The translations under genes were made by a program, and so were the position numbers. Shown here piece after piece: positions 16,192 through 24,327 of a stretch of DNA of 60,092 bases. The DNA comes from Pseudomonas sp. GTDB lineage: Bacteria; Pseudomonadota; Gammaproteobacteria; Pseudomonadales; Pseudomonadaceae. The stretch spans positions 1 to 60,092 of the forward strand of contig NZ_JAQGNX010000175.1 of assembly GCF_028293835.1 (NCBI RefSeq), in the 5' to 3' direction. The notes beneath the pieces are model-generated. The model did no database searches. It saw nothing but the letters and a program-made list of their open reading frames with translations, and had not been told where the DNA came from. Each line of letters opens with the position of its first letter. Within the stretch, counting starts at the first letter, position 1.

Positions 16192-16899
16192 TTAATCCTT
16201 TATGGCGCCCTGAATGCTTACGCCGAGCCGGTGAGCTGAGGTCGACCAATCGGTACATTGGCAATGAGGGCACGGCTCAGACTTTGTCCTGCCAGTGACA
16301 TATCCGCAGCGGGCGCATGCCTGGGCCTCAACGGCGCCGGTTCTATGAACGAAGTCCTCATCGGAGCCAGGCATGATCCATAAACCAACATGGGGCGTGC
16401 GGTATTTGACGAGGGTGAAATCGCCCGTCGCCTCTAGATAGATTCTGCGCAGTTCACCAAGGTGTTGAATATCCATCGCGCGCAACGTCGAATGGACTCG
16501 AGCAATGCTCAGGCCCGCCTTACCCAGGTTTTCCAAAAGCAGGCGCCCGTCTTCCAGCAGGAGCGTGACATCACCTTGGGTGGCAATTTCTACCCTCCGC
16601 CGGCGGTAGGCGGCATAGGACAGCCCACGTTGAAAAAGCAAAGCGCTCACCAGCAAAACGGCAGCAGGTAATAGCCCTTGGGCTGGCGTTTGCAAAGGCA
16701 CGCCAATCGCAGCGCCCAGAGTGATCATCACCGCCATCTCCGAGATGCTGAGTTGGGCAGCCATGCGCTTGCCCATAAGTCTCATGACAATAAACAAAAC
16801 GATATAGATCGTGACCGTGCGAAGGATGATTTCCAGTAGAAAAACCCATGGCGCATCGCCCATCAGTAATCGCTGCACTGTTCCCAGGTTTTCGCTCAT
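16192..16899 (-). CDS. DUF421 (YetF-like) membrane protein with zinc-ribbon tail
   Basis: This 235-residue protein has three predicted membrane helices (about residues 20-95) and a cytosolic DUF421 domain containing LLLENLGKAGLSIARVHSTL. The C-terminus has a CxxC...CxxC ribbon (CARCG, then CPHCQC) that standard YetF proteins lack. It directly follows a paralogue of the same layout with only one base between them, so the pair is one operon from a tandem duplication. Members of this family are membrane proteins of unknown role, linked to stress in Bacillus. A heteromeric complex with the neighbour is plausible. Confidence 0.85.
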   Translation of the reverse strand: MSENLGTVQRLLMGDAPWVFLLEIILRTVTIYIVLFIVMRLMGKRMAAQLSISEMAVMITLGAAIGVPLQTPAQGLLPAAVLLVSALLFQRGLSYAAYRRRRVEIATQGDVTLLLEDGRLLLENLGKAGLSIARVHSTLRAMDIQHLGELRRIYLEATGDFTLVKYRTPHVGLWIMPGSDEDFVHRTGAVEAQACARCGYVTGRTKSEPCPHCQCTDWSTSAHRLGVSIQGAIKD

Positions 16900-16900
16900 G

Positions 16901-17593
16901 TCAGTCCTCTAACTCTGTCGCGGCTGCCTGCCATGCCCTTGCCTCGCAACGATCGCAAGTCGCAGAGTGCTCAGGCTCCGCCTCACGTGCAAAACCGCAA
17001 CTTGCACAGCACCACGTTCCGTTTACTTGCATTGCTTGACGCAAGGAATGATCGATATCAGGAACGATGGAAAGACCGTGTCTCGGTGTATCGGCCCACA
17101 CGACGGCGATATTGCCTGATGGCTCTAGATAAACCCGGCTAAGTTGCCCCAGATGCTGAACGCCCCGTCCACGCAGCAGGGAGAACAATCTCTCCCGCGA
17201 CAAGACCGCCTTGCGCAGCTCGTCCAGGCAAATCTCGCCGTTACACAGGATGACGCTAACCTCACCGGCCACAAGTTTGTCCACCTTGCCATTTTTCAGA
17301 CTGGCAAAAGACATACATCTCTGTAGCGCGATCACCACGGCCATGATCAACAGCGGCGGGAGCAGTCCCCGGTCCGTCGCTTGAAGGGGCACCCCAACGG
17401 CCCCGGCCAACGTCACCACAACCGACAATTCAAACAGTGTGTATTGGGAAGCAACCCTGCGGCCCAACAGGCGCATCGAGGACATGATCAGGACGAACAG
17501 GAATGCCGAGCGGGCAAATACCTCTAAAAGCAGCCACCAACTCCCTTTCCCCAGCAGGATTCGGTGCAAATCATCTAACGAGAAAAAACTCAT
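16901..17593 (-). CDS. DUF421 (YetF-like) membrane protein, second copy
   Basis: This 230-residue paralogue of the next gene has three membrane helices, the DUF421 core (ICLDELRKAVLSRERLFSLL), and a C-terminal zinc ribbon (CCASCG, then CDRCEARAW). The ATG at 17593 has an AGAGGAA site 9 bases upstream, and an earlier in-frame ATG (17617) lies before that site. The two copies keep the same order of motifs but are clearly diverged in sequence, so the duplication is old. It is the first gene of the pair. Confidence 0.85.
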   Translation of the reverse strand: MSFFSLDDLHRILLGKGSWWLLLEVFARSAFLFVLIMSSMRLLGRRVASQYTLFELSVVVTLAGAVGVPLQATDRGLLPPLLIMAVVIALQRCMSFASLKNGKVDKLVAGEVSVILCNGEICLDELRKAVLSRERLFSLLRGRGVQHLGQLSRVYLEPSGNIAVVWADTPRHGLSIVPDIDHSLRQAMQVNGTWCCASCGFAREAEPEHSATCDRCEARAWQAAATELED

Positions 17594-17691
17594 CGAAATA
17601 TGTTCCTCTGCCAACATCCATTCGCAAAGATAAGCGCCAGCTGAGTTGAGGCTGTGGGTTTTCGGGTAGGTACGCCCAGGTCTTCGTCGCT

Positions 17692-17721
17692 CGGCCCACC
17701 GAAGCGAGGATGCAGGTCGGT
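17692..17721. other. Short match to the SRAP-like gene
   Basis: Bases 17692-17709 are identical to 32375-32392 inside the SRAP-like gene, and CAGGTCGGT (17713-17721) matches 32404-32412 in the same order after small gaps. It directly abuts the intergenic repeat at 17722. The other copy of that repeat lies upstream of the intact SRAP-like gene. This may be a decayed, internally deleted copy of that locus; chance is not excluded. Confidence 0.4.
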
Positions 17722-17828
17722 AGTTACCCAGCGACTGCGATGCTGGCTGGGGTTACAGATCCTTCGAGCCGGGCGTAAGGCGACAGTTCTACATAGGCCG
17801 ATGAGCGGATTATCCGGGGCTCCGGCGC
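17722..17828 (+). repeat. Two-copy intergenic repeat, copy A
   Basis: This copy shares a series of blocks in the same order with copy B at 32853-32993: ACCCAGCGACTGCGATGCTG, then ACAGA-CCTTCGAGCCGG, CGTAA, CAGTTCTAC, CCGATGAG-GGA, TATCCGG and GGCGC. Copy B has about 35 extra bases after the first block. It lies between the DUF421 pair and the VOC gene and codes for nothing recognisable. Confidence 0.75.
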
Positions 17829-17895
17829 GATCCGGGTGCATGCGAGGTGGTGGTATCCCTCTGTGAGGGATACCTGGCGCTGCCAACGAATACCA

Positions 17896-18288
17896 CTAAC
17901 CTTTGAAAAAGACAGCGATCTTGTTTCCCGCTGGGTCGCGAAGGTATGCGACATAGAAGTTAGCAGTGTATGCCTCTCGGATACCCGGCTTGCCTTCATC
18001 CCTCCCGCCACTGGCGAGACCAGCCGCGTAAACCTCATCCACTTTCGACCTGGAGCCAGCCCTCAGGGCCGGCATGAAGCCATTCCCCGCCGTTGCGGGC
18101 TGGCCATCGAAAGGTTTGGCGACATGAATGCTTCCTGGGCCATTGGACTTGTCCGCAGTGTCGGGCAGTGAGAAACAATAATGACCTTCAGACTGATCTT
18201 TCTCATAGTCGAGAGGCGAAAGGACGGCATCGTAAAATAGTGCAGAAGCCTCCAGGTCGTTGGCACCTATGAACAGGTAGCTGAGCAT
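17896..18288 (-). CDS. VOC (glyoxalase/bleomycin-resistance-like) protein
   Basis: This 130-residue single-domain VOC protein begins LSYLFIGANDLEASALFYDA and ends FYVAYLRDPAGNKIAVFFKG, the two typical strand signatures. It is close in type to small lyase or dioxygenase-like proteins whose substrate cannot be read from sequence. The ATG at 18288 fits the fold start and has GGAGGAAG just upstream; an ATG five codons earlier is within that site. It is intact, unlike the deleted VOC copy at 13496. Confidence 0.85.
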   Translation of the reverse strand: MLSYLFIGANDLEASALFYDAVLSPLDYEKDQSEGHYCFSLPDTADKSNGPGSIHVAKPFDGQPATAGNGFMPALRAGSRSKVDEVYAAGLASGGRDEGKPGIREAYTANFYVAYLRDPAGNKIAVFFKG

Positions 18289-18303
18289 GACTTCCTCCTC
18301 CAA

Positions 18304-18732
18304 AACGCATTACCGGCCAAGTTAATTACCCAAGTTGATGCTTGGACATCAACACCTCGGCTATTAGCCCGGACCACTGACGCCCTCGGTAAAATTATTT
18401 TGCTGTGGCAGCACAATGCGCTTGGGCTGTTGGTGCATTTCGGCTTCGACAGGCACGGGTTGCGAAGCTTCAAGCTCAGCTGCGACGGCAGCTACATTGT
18501 GTGGATCAAGTCGTCGAGCAGGCTGGCTTATCCGAACTTAGTTGCTCGCTGCCCTCGGCAAACTTAATGCGTCCGCGCAGAACCATCTCGTGGGCCAGCT
18601 TCTGGTTTATTGACGTGTAATGAGTGATTTGCCTGTTCATACCGCTGCTCTAATTAGATGGAACCAAGGGTCGCCACGTCGCCTCAACTCAGTAATTCCT
18701 CGGACTCATCCAACCTCATTACGGAGTAACTC
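18304..18732. other. Gap with one doubtful small frame
   Basis: No clear gene is present in these 429 bases. On the minus strand, a 44-codon ATG frame (18640 to 18506) has protein-like composition (MNRQITHYTSINQKLAHEMV at its start) but a weak ribosome-binding site, so it is not called. The right end should hold the promoter for the gene at 18733, which has GGAG before its ATG. Confidence 0.4.
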
Positions 18733-19842
18733 ATGAACCACCGGGCAGCTTTCGCACTTTGCGTCATCACCGTTTTACTCGGCAACCTGGCACCGGTTCA
18801 GAGCGCCGTGGCTGATCCCGGCTACAGTCTCAAAAAAGTTGCCAGCTTCGACCATCAGGTAACGGGCGTAACGGCGGACGAAACGGGCCGGCTATTCGTC
18901 AACTTTCCGCGATGGACCGAGGATTCGGAAATATCAGTGGCTGAATTGCTGCCCAACGGCAGCCTTAAATCCTATCCAGACGCCAGCTGGAACAGTTGGC
19001 GCAACGCCCGACAAGACAGCGTTAGCCCAGGCAATCGTTGGGTTTGTGTGCAGTCAGTGGTGGCCGATAAAAAAGGCAGCCTCTGGGTGATCGATGCGGG
19101 GGCTCCGGCGCAGGCACAACTAGTACCGGGGGCAGCCAAGCTGGTGAAGATAGACCTGGCGAGCAATAGTGTCGCCAGGGTGTACCCATTCGGGCTGGAT
19201 GTAGCGCCTCAAGGAAGTTATCTGAACGACGTACGCTTAAGCCCCGACGGAAAATTCGCCTATATCACCGACTCCGGGACTAGCGGCGCGATTGTAGTTC
19301 TCGATCTGAATACTGGCAAAGCGCGGCGTGCCCTGGATGGCGCGACTAGTACACAGGCTGAAAAGGGCGTGATGGTCAAGGCCGACGGCAAGCCATTGCA
19401 ACGGCCGGACGGTCGAGGCGTGCAGTTTTCCGCAGATGGAATCGCACTCTCCCCTAATGGCGATACGTTGTACTGGCAGGCGGTGAAGGGCAACACCCTA
19501 TACCGAATCTCGACATCGGAGTTACAAACGGCGGCGCTTGGCGACCTGCCCGCAAAAGTACAAAAGGTGGGTGAGAATGGGCCTGCCGACGGTCTGCTGA
19601 TCGACGCTAAAGGAACGATGTATATCAGCTCGGTAGAAGATCACTCCATCAAGATTCGCCAGGGAGACGTGGTAAAAGTCCTGATTCAGGATAAAGACTT
19701 GCGCTGGCCCGATACCTTCGCCCAAGGCGCGGACGGCACTGTTTACGTTACTGATTCGCGTATCCCGGATATGAATTTTTACAACCCCAAACAGGGTCCC
19801 ACACTGAAGACATCGCTGTACAAAATCGTGGTTAAAGATTGA
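18733..19842 (+). CDS. MRJP/yellow-family secreted beta-propeller protein
   Basis: This 369-residue protein has an N-terminal signal peptide (cleavage near VQSAVA/DPG). The rest is a six-bladed propeller of the major royal jelly protein/yellow type, related to SMP-30. Marks include GRLFVNFPRW, GSLWVIDAGAP, YLNDVRLSPDGKFAYITDSG, DGIALSPNGDTLYW and DGTVYVTDSRIPDM. Bacterial members are periplasmic or secreted proteins of unknown substrate. It lies 36 bases before the hybrid histidine kinase on the same strand, so a shared transcript is possible. Confidence 0.88.
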   Translation: MNHRAAFALCVITVLLGNLAPVQSAVADPGYSLKKVASFDHQVTGVTADETGRLFVNFPRWTEDSEISVAELLPNGSLKSYPDASWNSWRNARQDSVSPGNRWVCVQSVVADKKGSLWVIDAGAPAQAQLVPGAAKLVKIDLASNSVARVYPFGLDVAPQGSYLNDVRLSPDGKFAYITDSGTSGAIVVLDLNTGKARRALDGATSTQAEKGVMVKADGKPLQRPDGRGVQFSADGIALSPNGDTLYWQAVKGNTLYRISTSELQTAALGDLPAKVQKVGENGPADGLLIDAKGTMYISSVEDHSIKIRQGDVVKVLIQDKDLRWPDTFAQGADGTVYVTDSRIPDMNFYNPKQGPTLKTSLYKIVVKD

Positions 19843-19878
19843 CGCCACGTACGTTCCTGGCCTGCCTGAGAATAAGCT

Positions 19879-22065
19879 ATGAGCCTGTCCGCAAACGAGC
19901 AAGCGCTGATACGTCAGCGCAGAATACTTGCCGAGTTTGGTGAGCTTGCATTGATAAGCCCGGATTTGGACACGGTTATTGATTCGGCGTGTTCAAAAGT
20001 CGGAGAAGCCCTGGATACGCACTTGGCGAAGTTCATGCAGGTGGACCCCGACCAGCGCTATTTATGGGTAAGAAACGGTGTAGGGTGGACGCCTGAAGTT
20101 GTCGGCCAGATAAGAGTACCGCTGCTTCAAGGTACGCCTGAATGGTATACGTTAGGCGTTAACCAGCCGGTTATTTCCCCTGCCGCCAAGCATGAAACGC
20201 GCTTCGAACTTCATCCATTTCTTATCCGCAACGGTGTGTCCGCGTTTGTGAACGTCATTGTTTACGCGCCGCATACACAGTTGCCACTGGGTATCTTTGA
20301 GGTCGACAGTCGTGTCGACCGTGCTTTCTCTACAAGCGATGTAGATTTTCTTCGCAGCTATGCCAACCTCATTGCAGGATGCTTCGAACGCTTCCGAATT
20401 ACCGATGCGCTGAAAGTTACCGAAGCGAAACTTCGCGAGAGCGAAGAGCAGTACCGCATCGCGACCAAACTCAATCCCCAGATACCCTGGACAGCGGACG
20501 CCAACGGCGCGATTACTTCCCTGGACAGTCGTTGGTCAAATTTTTCGGGGTTGCCCCGTGATGAGACGCTGGGGCAAGGCTGGAGAGCGTTCACCCATCC
20601 AGACGACATGCCAGCCATCATTGAGCAATGGACTCATTCTGTCGCCAACTCGACACCGTTTGACATTCAGGTACGTCTGCGCCAATTGTCCAATGCCTAC
20701 GACTGGTATCACGTACGAGCTTTCCCGGATCTCGACGACAAAGGGCATTGCAGACAGTGGTACGGAACGGTGGAAGATATCAGTGAGCGTGTCCATCTTG
20801 AGACAACGCTGAGGGAGTGGAACGATAAGCTCGAGGACCGTATTGCAGAGCGGACCAAGCAGCTGCGGGACGAACAGAGGGAACGCGAAGCGGCCGAATC
20901 AAAACTTCGTCAGAGCCAGAAAATGGAAGCGGTAGGGCAGCTTACGGGGGGTATTGCCCATGATTTCAATAACCTCTTGGGCAGTATTTCCACCAGCCTT
21001 GAGCTCATGCAGCTACGCATTGATGCCGGCCGTTTTTCGGAACTGGATAAATATCATACGCTTGCGCTTACATCCGTGAAGCGAGCAGCTGCGCTCACGG
21101 CGCGGTTGCTGGCTTTCTCAAGGCTACAGCCACTCGAGCCTCAAATCGTAGACCCGAACGCGGTCGTCGTGGGGCTCGAAGAGTTGATACGTCGCACAAT
21201 GGGTCCAACGATCAAGGTCAACTGCAAGCTTTCCCATGGCGGCAATATCAACTGTGACCTCAACCAATTGGAAAACGCCCTTCTCAACCTTTCGATAAAT
21301 GCTCGGGACGCCATGCCCGGCGGCGGAACGCTAACCATCAGCACTCGGCTCGTTGAGGTGAATGAAAAATCTGCAACTGAACAGGATTTTAAGCCGGGGC
21401 CTTATGTGTCGCTCCAGGTCACTGATGACGGATTTGGAATGCCTGAAGAAGTGCTTAGGCGTGCGTTTGATCCTTTCTTTACCACTAAAAAAATCGGCCA
21501 AGGGACTGGGCTTGGGCTCTCCATGATTTATGGATTCACACAACAGTCCGGTGGACAGATCCGCATCCATAGCAAGGTTGGCGCTGGGTCAACCGTGACG
21601 ATGTATTTCCCGGTTGATCTGCGAAGCGTCGACCCCATCGCTGACAACGTCGACAGTGTTGACAAGCCCGTGCTCGATACAAGAAAAATAAATGAAGTAA
21701 TACTGGTGGTGGACGACGAAGCAGGCGTTCGCGAAATGACGGTCGAATTCCTTGCTGACCTCGGCTATACCGTATTCGAAGCGGTGGACAGCACGTCAGC
21801 ATTCAATCAAGTAGAGAAAATGCGAGTTCTGGATCTTTTAGTAACAGATATCGGATTGCCAGGGGCGATGAACGGCCTGGTACTGGCGCAGAGGCTTAAA
21901 GCGAAACATGCCGACCTCAAAGTTCTATTCATTACCGGCTATACCAAGGCAGAAGCGATCTCAGAAGGCATGCTACTTGGAAAAGTGCTCGCCAAACCGT
22001 TCAGCCTCGGGGAGCTAAACACAAATGTGAGGGGCGCACTGGGCTCAACCGATTCATCAAGATAG
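19879..22065 (+). CDS. Hybrid sensor histidine kinase (GAF-PAS-HisKA-HATPase-REC)
   Basis: This 728-residue soluble sensor kinase has no membrane segment. It has an N-terminal GAF domain (about 10-180), a PAS domain (about 190-310, ending RQWYGTVEDISER) and a coiled coil (about 310-350). A HisKA domain with the phospho-acceptor His361 (GGIAHDFNNLLGS) is followed by an ATPase with the N box (NLSINARDAM) and G boxes (DDGFGMP, GTGLGLSM). A C-terminal receiver (about 607-725) has Asp657 and the conserved Lys in LAKPF. All catalytic residues are present. The output is probably a separate phosphotransfer partner elsewhere. The GAF and PAS domains suggest cytosolic ligand, light or redox sensing; no chromophore Cys was assigned. 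Confidence 0.92.
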   Translation: MSLSANEQALIRQRRILAEFGELALISPDLDTVIDSACSKVGEALDTHLAKFMQVDPDQRYLWVRNGVGWTPEVVGQIRVPLLQGTPEWYTLGVNQPVISPAAKHETRFELHPFLIRNGVSAFVNVIVYAPHTQLPLGIFEVDSRVDRAFSTSDVDFLRSYANLIAGCFERFRITDALKVTEAKLRESEEQYRIATKLNPQIPWTADANGAITSLDSRWSNFSGLPRDETLGQGWRAFTHPDDMPAIIEQWTHSVANSTPFDIQVRLRQLSNAYDWYHVRAFPDLDDKGHCRQWYGTVEDISERVHLETTLREWNDKLEDRIAERTKQLRDEQREREAAESKLRQSQKMEAVGQLTGGIAHDFNNLLGSISTSLELMQLRIDAGRFSELDKYHTLALTSVKRAAALTARLLAFSRLQPLEPQIVDPNAVVVGLEELIRRTMGPTIKVNCKLSHGGNINCDLNQLENALLNLSINARDAMPGGGTLTISTRLVEVNEKSATEQDFKPGPYVSLQVTDDGFGMPEEVLRRAFDPFFTTKKIGQGTGLGLSMIYGFTQQSGGQIRIHSKVGAGSTVTMYFPVDLRSVDPIADNVDSVDKPVLDTRKINEVILVVDDEAGVREMTVEFLADLGYTVFEAVDSTSAFNQVEKMRVLDLLVTDIGLPGAMNGLVLAQRLKAKHADLKVLFITGYTKAEAISEGMLLGKVLAKPFSLGELNTNVRGALGSTDSSR

Positions 22066-22306
22066 TGTTTGCCGTTAAGACACTCTATTCAACAGACCGG
22101 AAATAAACAAACGAAGCGGCTATTAGCTGGTTATGTTCAATGCATTAACGCGACGGAACACCGCATACAGTGATCGTAACTACCGCTTATCGGTCATCTG
22201 TTAATCATCTGAAACATTTCCGGGCGACCGTTATCGGAGATAATGTCCGTCATCAATGATGGACGCTAACCAAACGAATAGTTTAAGTTGATATTGGAGA
22301 GCTATC

Positions 22307-22486
22307 ATGACTACGGGCAATAAGAATCCAGGTAACTTCGCTAACGATCGTGAGAAGGCGTCCGAGGCCGGGAAAAAAGGCGGCGAATCGTCAGGCGGCA
22401 ATTTTGCCAACGATCGCGAGAAGGCATCAGAAGCAGGGAAAAAAGGAGGCGAAAATAGCCATGGAGGCGGACGTAGCAAAAGCTGA
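22307..22486 (+). CDS. KGG-repeat stress-induced protein
   Basis: This 59-residue hydrophilic protein has two near-identical units, each NFANDREKASEAGKKGGE, the bacterial KGG/con-10-like repeat. The protein is predicted to be disordered and belongs to general-stress proteins of the YciG type. A GGAG site lies 8 bases before the ATG. It is followed by a strong hairpin terminator. The family is often under stationary-phase or osmotic control; no promoter was assigned here. Confidence 0.85.
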   Translation: MTTGNKNPGNFANDREKASEAGKKGGESSGGNFANDREKASEAGKKGGENSHGGGRSKS

Positions 22487-22509
22487 TTTAAATTGAGTTA
22501 ATAGTGCTC

Positions 22510-22540
22510 GGGCAGGGGAGCTATCTCCCCTACCCTTTGA
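22510..22540 (+). terminator. Terminator of the KGG-repeat gene
   Basis: An 11-bp stem with one mismatch (GGGCAGGGGAG / CTCCCCTACCC, loop CTAT) is followed by TTTGA. It lies 23 bases after the stop codon. Confidence 0.7.
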
Positions 22541-22666
22541 ATCGACAACGTCATAGCCGTCAGCCAAAGGACTGTAGGGTGTTGATAAAGCTCCAACTCG
22601 AGAAGTCGATGTGTGGATGACAGCGTTTCCACGCTGCGTATATTCATCAGTTCCAGAGGTGCTTGC

Positions 22667-23218
22667 ATGAGACCGTACATCATCAATTTTACTGGCCCCA
22701 TCAACGCGTCCACCTGCGGTCAGCTCATTGCCAAAGCTTCGCTGGCCGTGCAGAAAGACGCATCGGATCTGATCATCAATCTCGCCACCATGGGAGGTGA
22801 ATCCAGTTATGGATTCACGATGTATAATTTTCTACTTTCATTGCCCATTCCGGTGCATACCCATAACATGGGGACCGTTGAATCCATGGGCAATATCGTT
22901 TTTCTTGCAGGCCAGCATAGAACCGCATGTCTGCACAGCAAATTTCTTTTCCATCCTTTTCATTGGTATCTTCAGGGATCAGTAGACCACGCGCGGATGT
23001 CTGAATACGCAATGAGCCTCGATTATGACTTGCAACTGTATTCACGCATCGTCGCCGAGCGAACCCCAGGCGCTCTGGAGTTACTGGAAACGGAGAAGTA
23101 CCTGACTGCTGCGCCACGTATCCTGGATCCAGAAAATGCGCTGACGTGTGGGATAATTCACGCAATAGAGTTATCAAAGATGAATACCAAGTCTGTCAGC
23201 TATAGTATCTATGCCTGA
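22667..23218 (+). CDS. ClpP-like serine protease homologue
   Basis: This 183-residue protein has the ClpP/crotonase fold. The first strand is IINFTGPINAST, and the nucleophile loop is VESMGNIVFLAG with Ser73 in place of the ClpP active-site Ser. A His follows in FLFHPFHW (His96), and the C-terminal part LDPENALTCGII resembles the end of ClpP. The third catalytic residue is not certain: the Asp in ILDPE is shifted relative to ClpP. The ATG at 22667 has an AGAGG site, while an earlier in-frame ATG has none. It is a solitary gene with no clpX next to it, so it is not the housekeeping ClpP. It may be a peptidase of the TepA/NfeD type. Confidence 0.78.
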   Translation: MRPYIINFTGPINASTCGQLIAKASLAVQKDASDLIINLATMGGESSYGFTMYNFLLSLPIPVHTHNMGTVESMGNIVFLAGQHRTACLHSKFLFHPFHWYLQGSVDHARMSEYAMSLDYDLQLYSRIVAERTPGALELLETEKYLTAAPRILDPENALTCGIIHAIELSKMNTKSVSYSIYA

Positions 23219-23441
23219 CGCCTCGTTCAATCCATGGGTAGTGCAATGCTATTATCGAAAGCGCTCGGCGTTGTTCGGTCCGGTATTGAAAAGCGCAGTC
23301 CACTCAATCCCATCTGTGGCAAGTTCTGATATAAATTTGATCGATAAACGGATAGCAGCCCATTTTGCGGTGATACGCAAAAGTTGCCGCAGCCTGGAAC
23401 TACGCGCTCGTTCTTATTGAAGGCTCTGGATCTGGGCATCA

Positions 23442-23756
23442 TTAACCAGCGCCAAGTCTCCCCGCATCAGCACACGGCAAGCGGCCGCCCTCACCGCCAG
23501 CGATTCGCTCTGCCTGATCCTCCCCTTTGCTCAATGCGTCTTGTACCGTCCACTGGTTACCGTCTAGCGCAGAGACATGCTCGTAGCAGGCGGTCCCATC
23601 TTTGGCATAGACGCAGACCAGCAGTTGAATATCCCCTGATGGTACTTCCCGTGCGCGAACGTCAATGCAGCAGCCATTCTCAAGGGACTGAGAATAGGTT
23701 TCTTCTGGTGCAGCTGCTGCCATCCAATCGTTAAATACTTTACCCCGGACCTGCAT
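23442..23756 (-). CDS. Conserved hypothetical small protein
   Basis: This 104-residue protein starts at an ATG with a strong AGGGAGG site. It reads MQVRGKVFNDWMAAAAPEE and has predicted strands (CIDVRAREVPSGDIQLLVCV) followed by a short helix and a Gly-rich end. I recognise no domain. The C-terminal GGEGGRLPCADAGRLGAG looks less protein-like and may be a read-through after a small frameshift. Confidence 0.6.
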   Translation of the reverse strand: MQVRGKVFNDWMAAAAPEETYSQSLENGCCIDVRAREVPSGDIQLLVCVYAKDGTACYEHVSALDGNQWTVQDALSKGEDQAERIAGGEGGRLPCADAGRLGAG

Positions 23757-24009
23757 GATCAAGCCTCCCTTGCGCTTCGTGATTAAGGCGTACGTCGCTG
23801 TCATTAAATAAAGCTCAAGATCTGGCGTTTAACAGGCCAGTCCTTCAAAAGCTGATAGATGGTTACACCTTCACAGCTAACAGCGCTTCGCTTGGCAGCT
23901 CCATTCGTCGGTACTGTTAAAACCAACTGAGACAGCGCTCTTCAAACGTCTTGTACCCCAGACGCACCACCAGCGACTGGCTTACCACTTTTGAAAAAAG
24001 GAGATGGTC

Positions 24010-24264
24010 ATGTCCGTCCAACCGTCAGTGCTTTGCGCTTGCCCGGATTGCACATGCGTAATTGATGAGCAGCGTTATGAACGCAACGGTGAGTTGTTCT
24101 GTAGCAACGCCTGCGGCGACTTGCACCCTCACGGCAAGCCATGTCCGTCCCCTTCATGCCATTGCGAAACAGGCGTGCGTATTGGCGAACGCAGCGTGAC
24201 CGAATCGAATATTGATGAGGCACTGGATGAGACGTTTCCGGCCAGCGACCCCATCTCGCCCTGA
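24010..24264 (+). CDS. Bacterial metallothionein (SmtA/BmtA type)
   Basis: This 84-residue cytosolic metal-binding protein has nine cysteines: four in CACPDCTC, two in FCSNAC and three in CPSPSCHC. This is the bacterial metallothionein pattern for zinc and cadmium. The C-terminal part ending DEALDETFPASDPISP is a common Pseudomonas extension. The ATG at 24010 has AGGAG 8 bases upstream; an ATG two codons earlier is possible. It lies 63 bases before the quinol-oxidase genes, and no smtB-type regulator is beside it. Confidence 0.9.
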   Translation: MSVQPSVLCACPDCTCVIDEQRYERNGELFCSNACGDLHPHGKPCPSPSCHCETGVRIGERSVTESNIDEALDETFPASDPISP

Positions 24265-24327
24265 TCCAGGCGGCACTGTCGTTACAGCTTTCAGGCTTCG
24301 CATAAACGATTAGACGGAAACTTCTAA

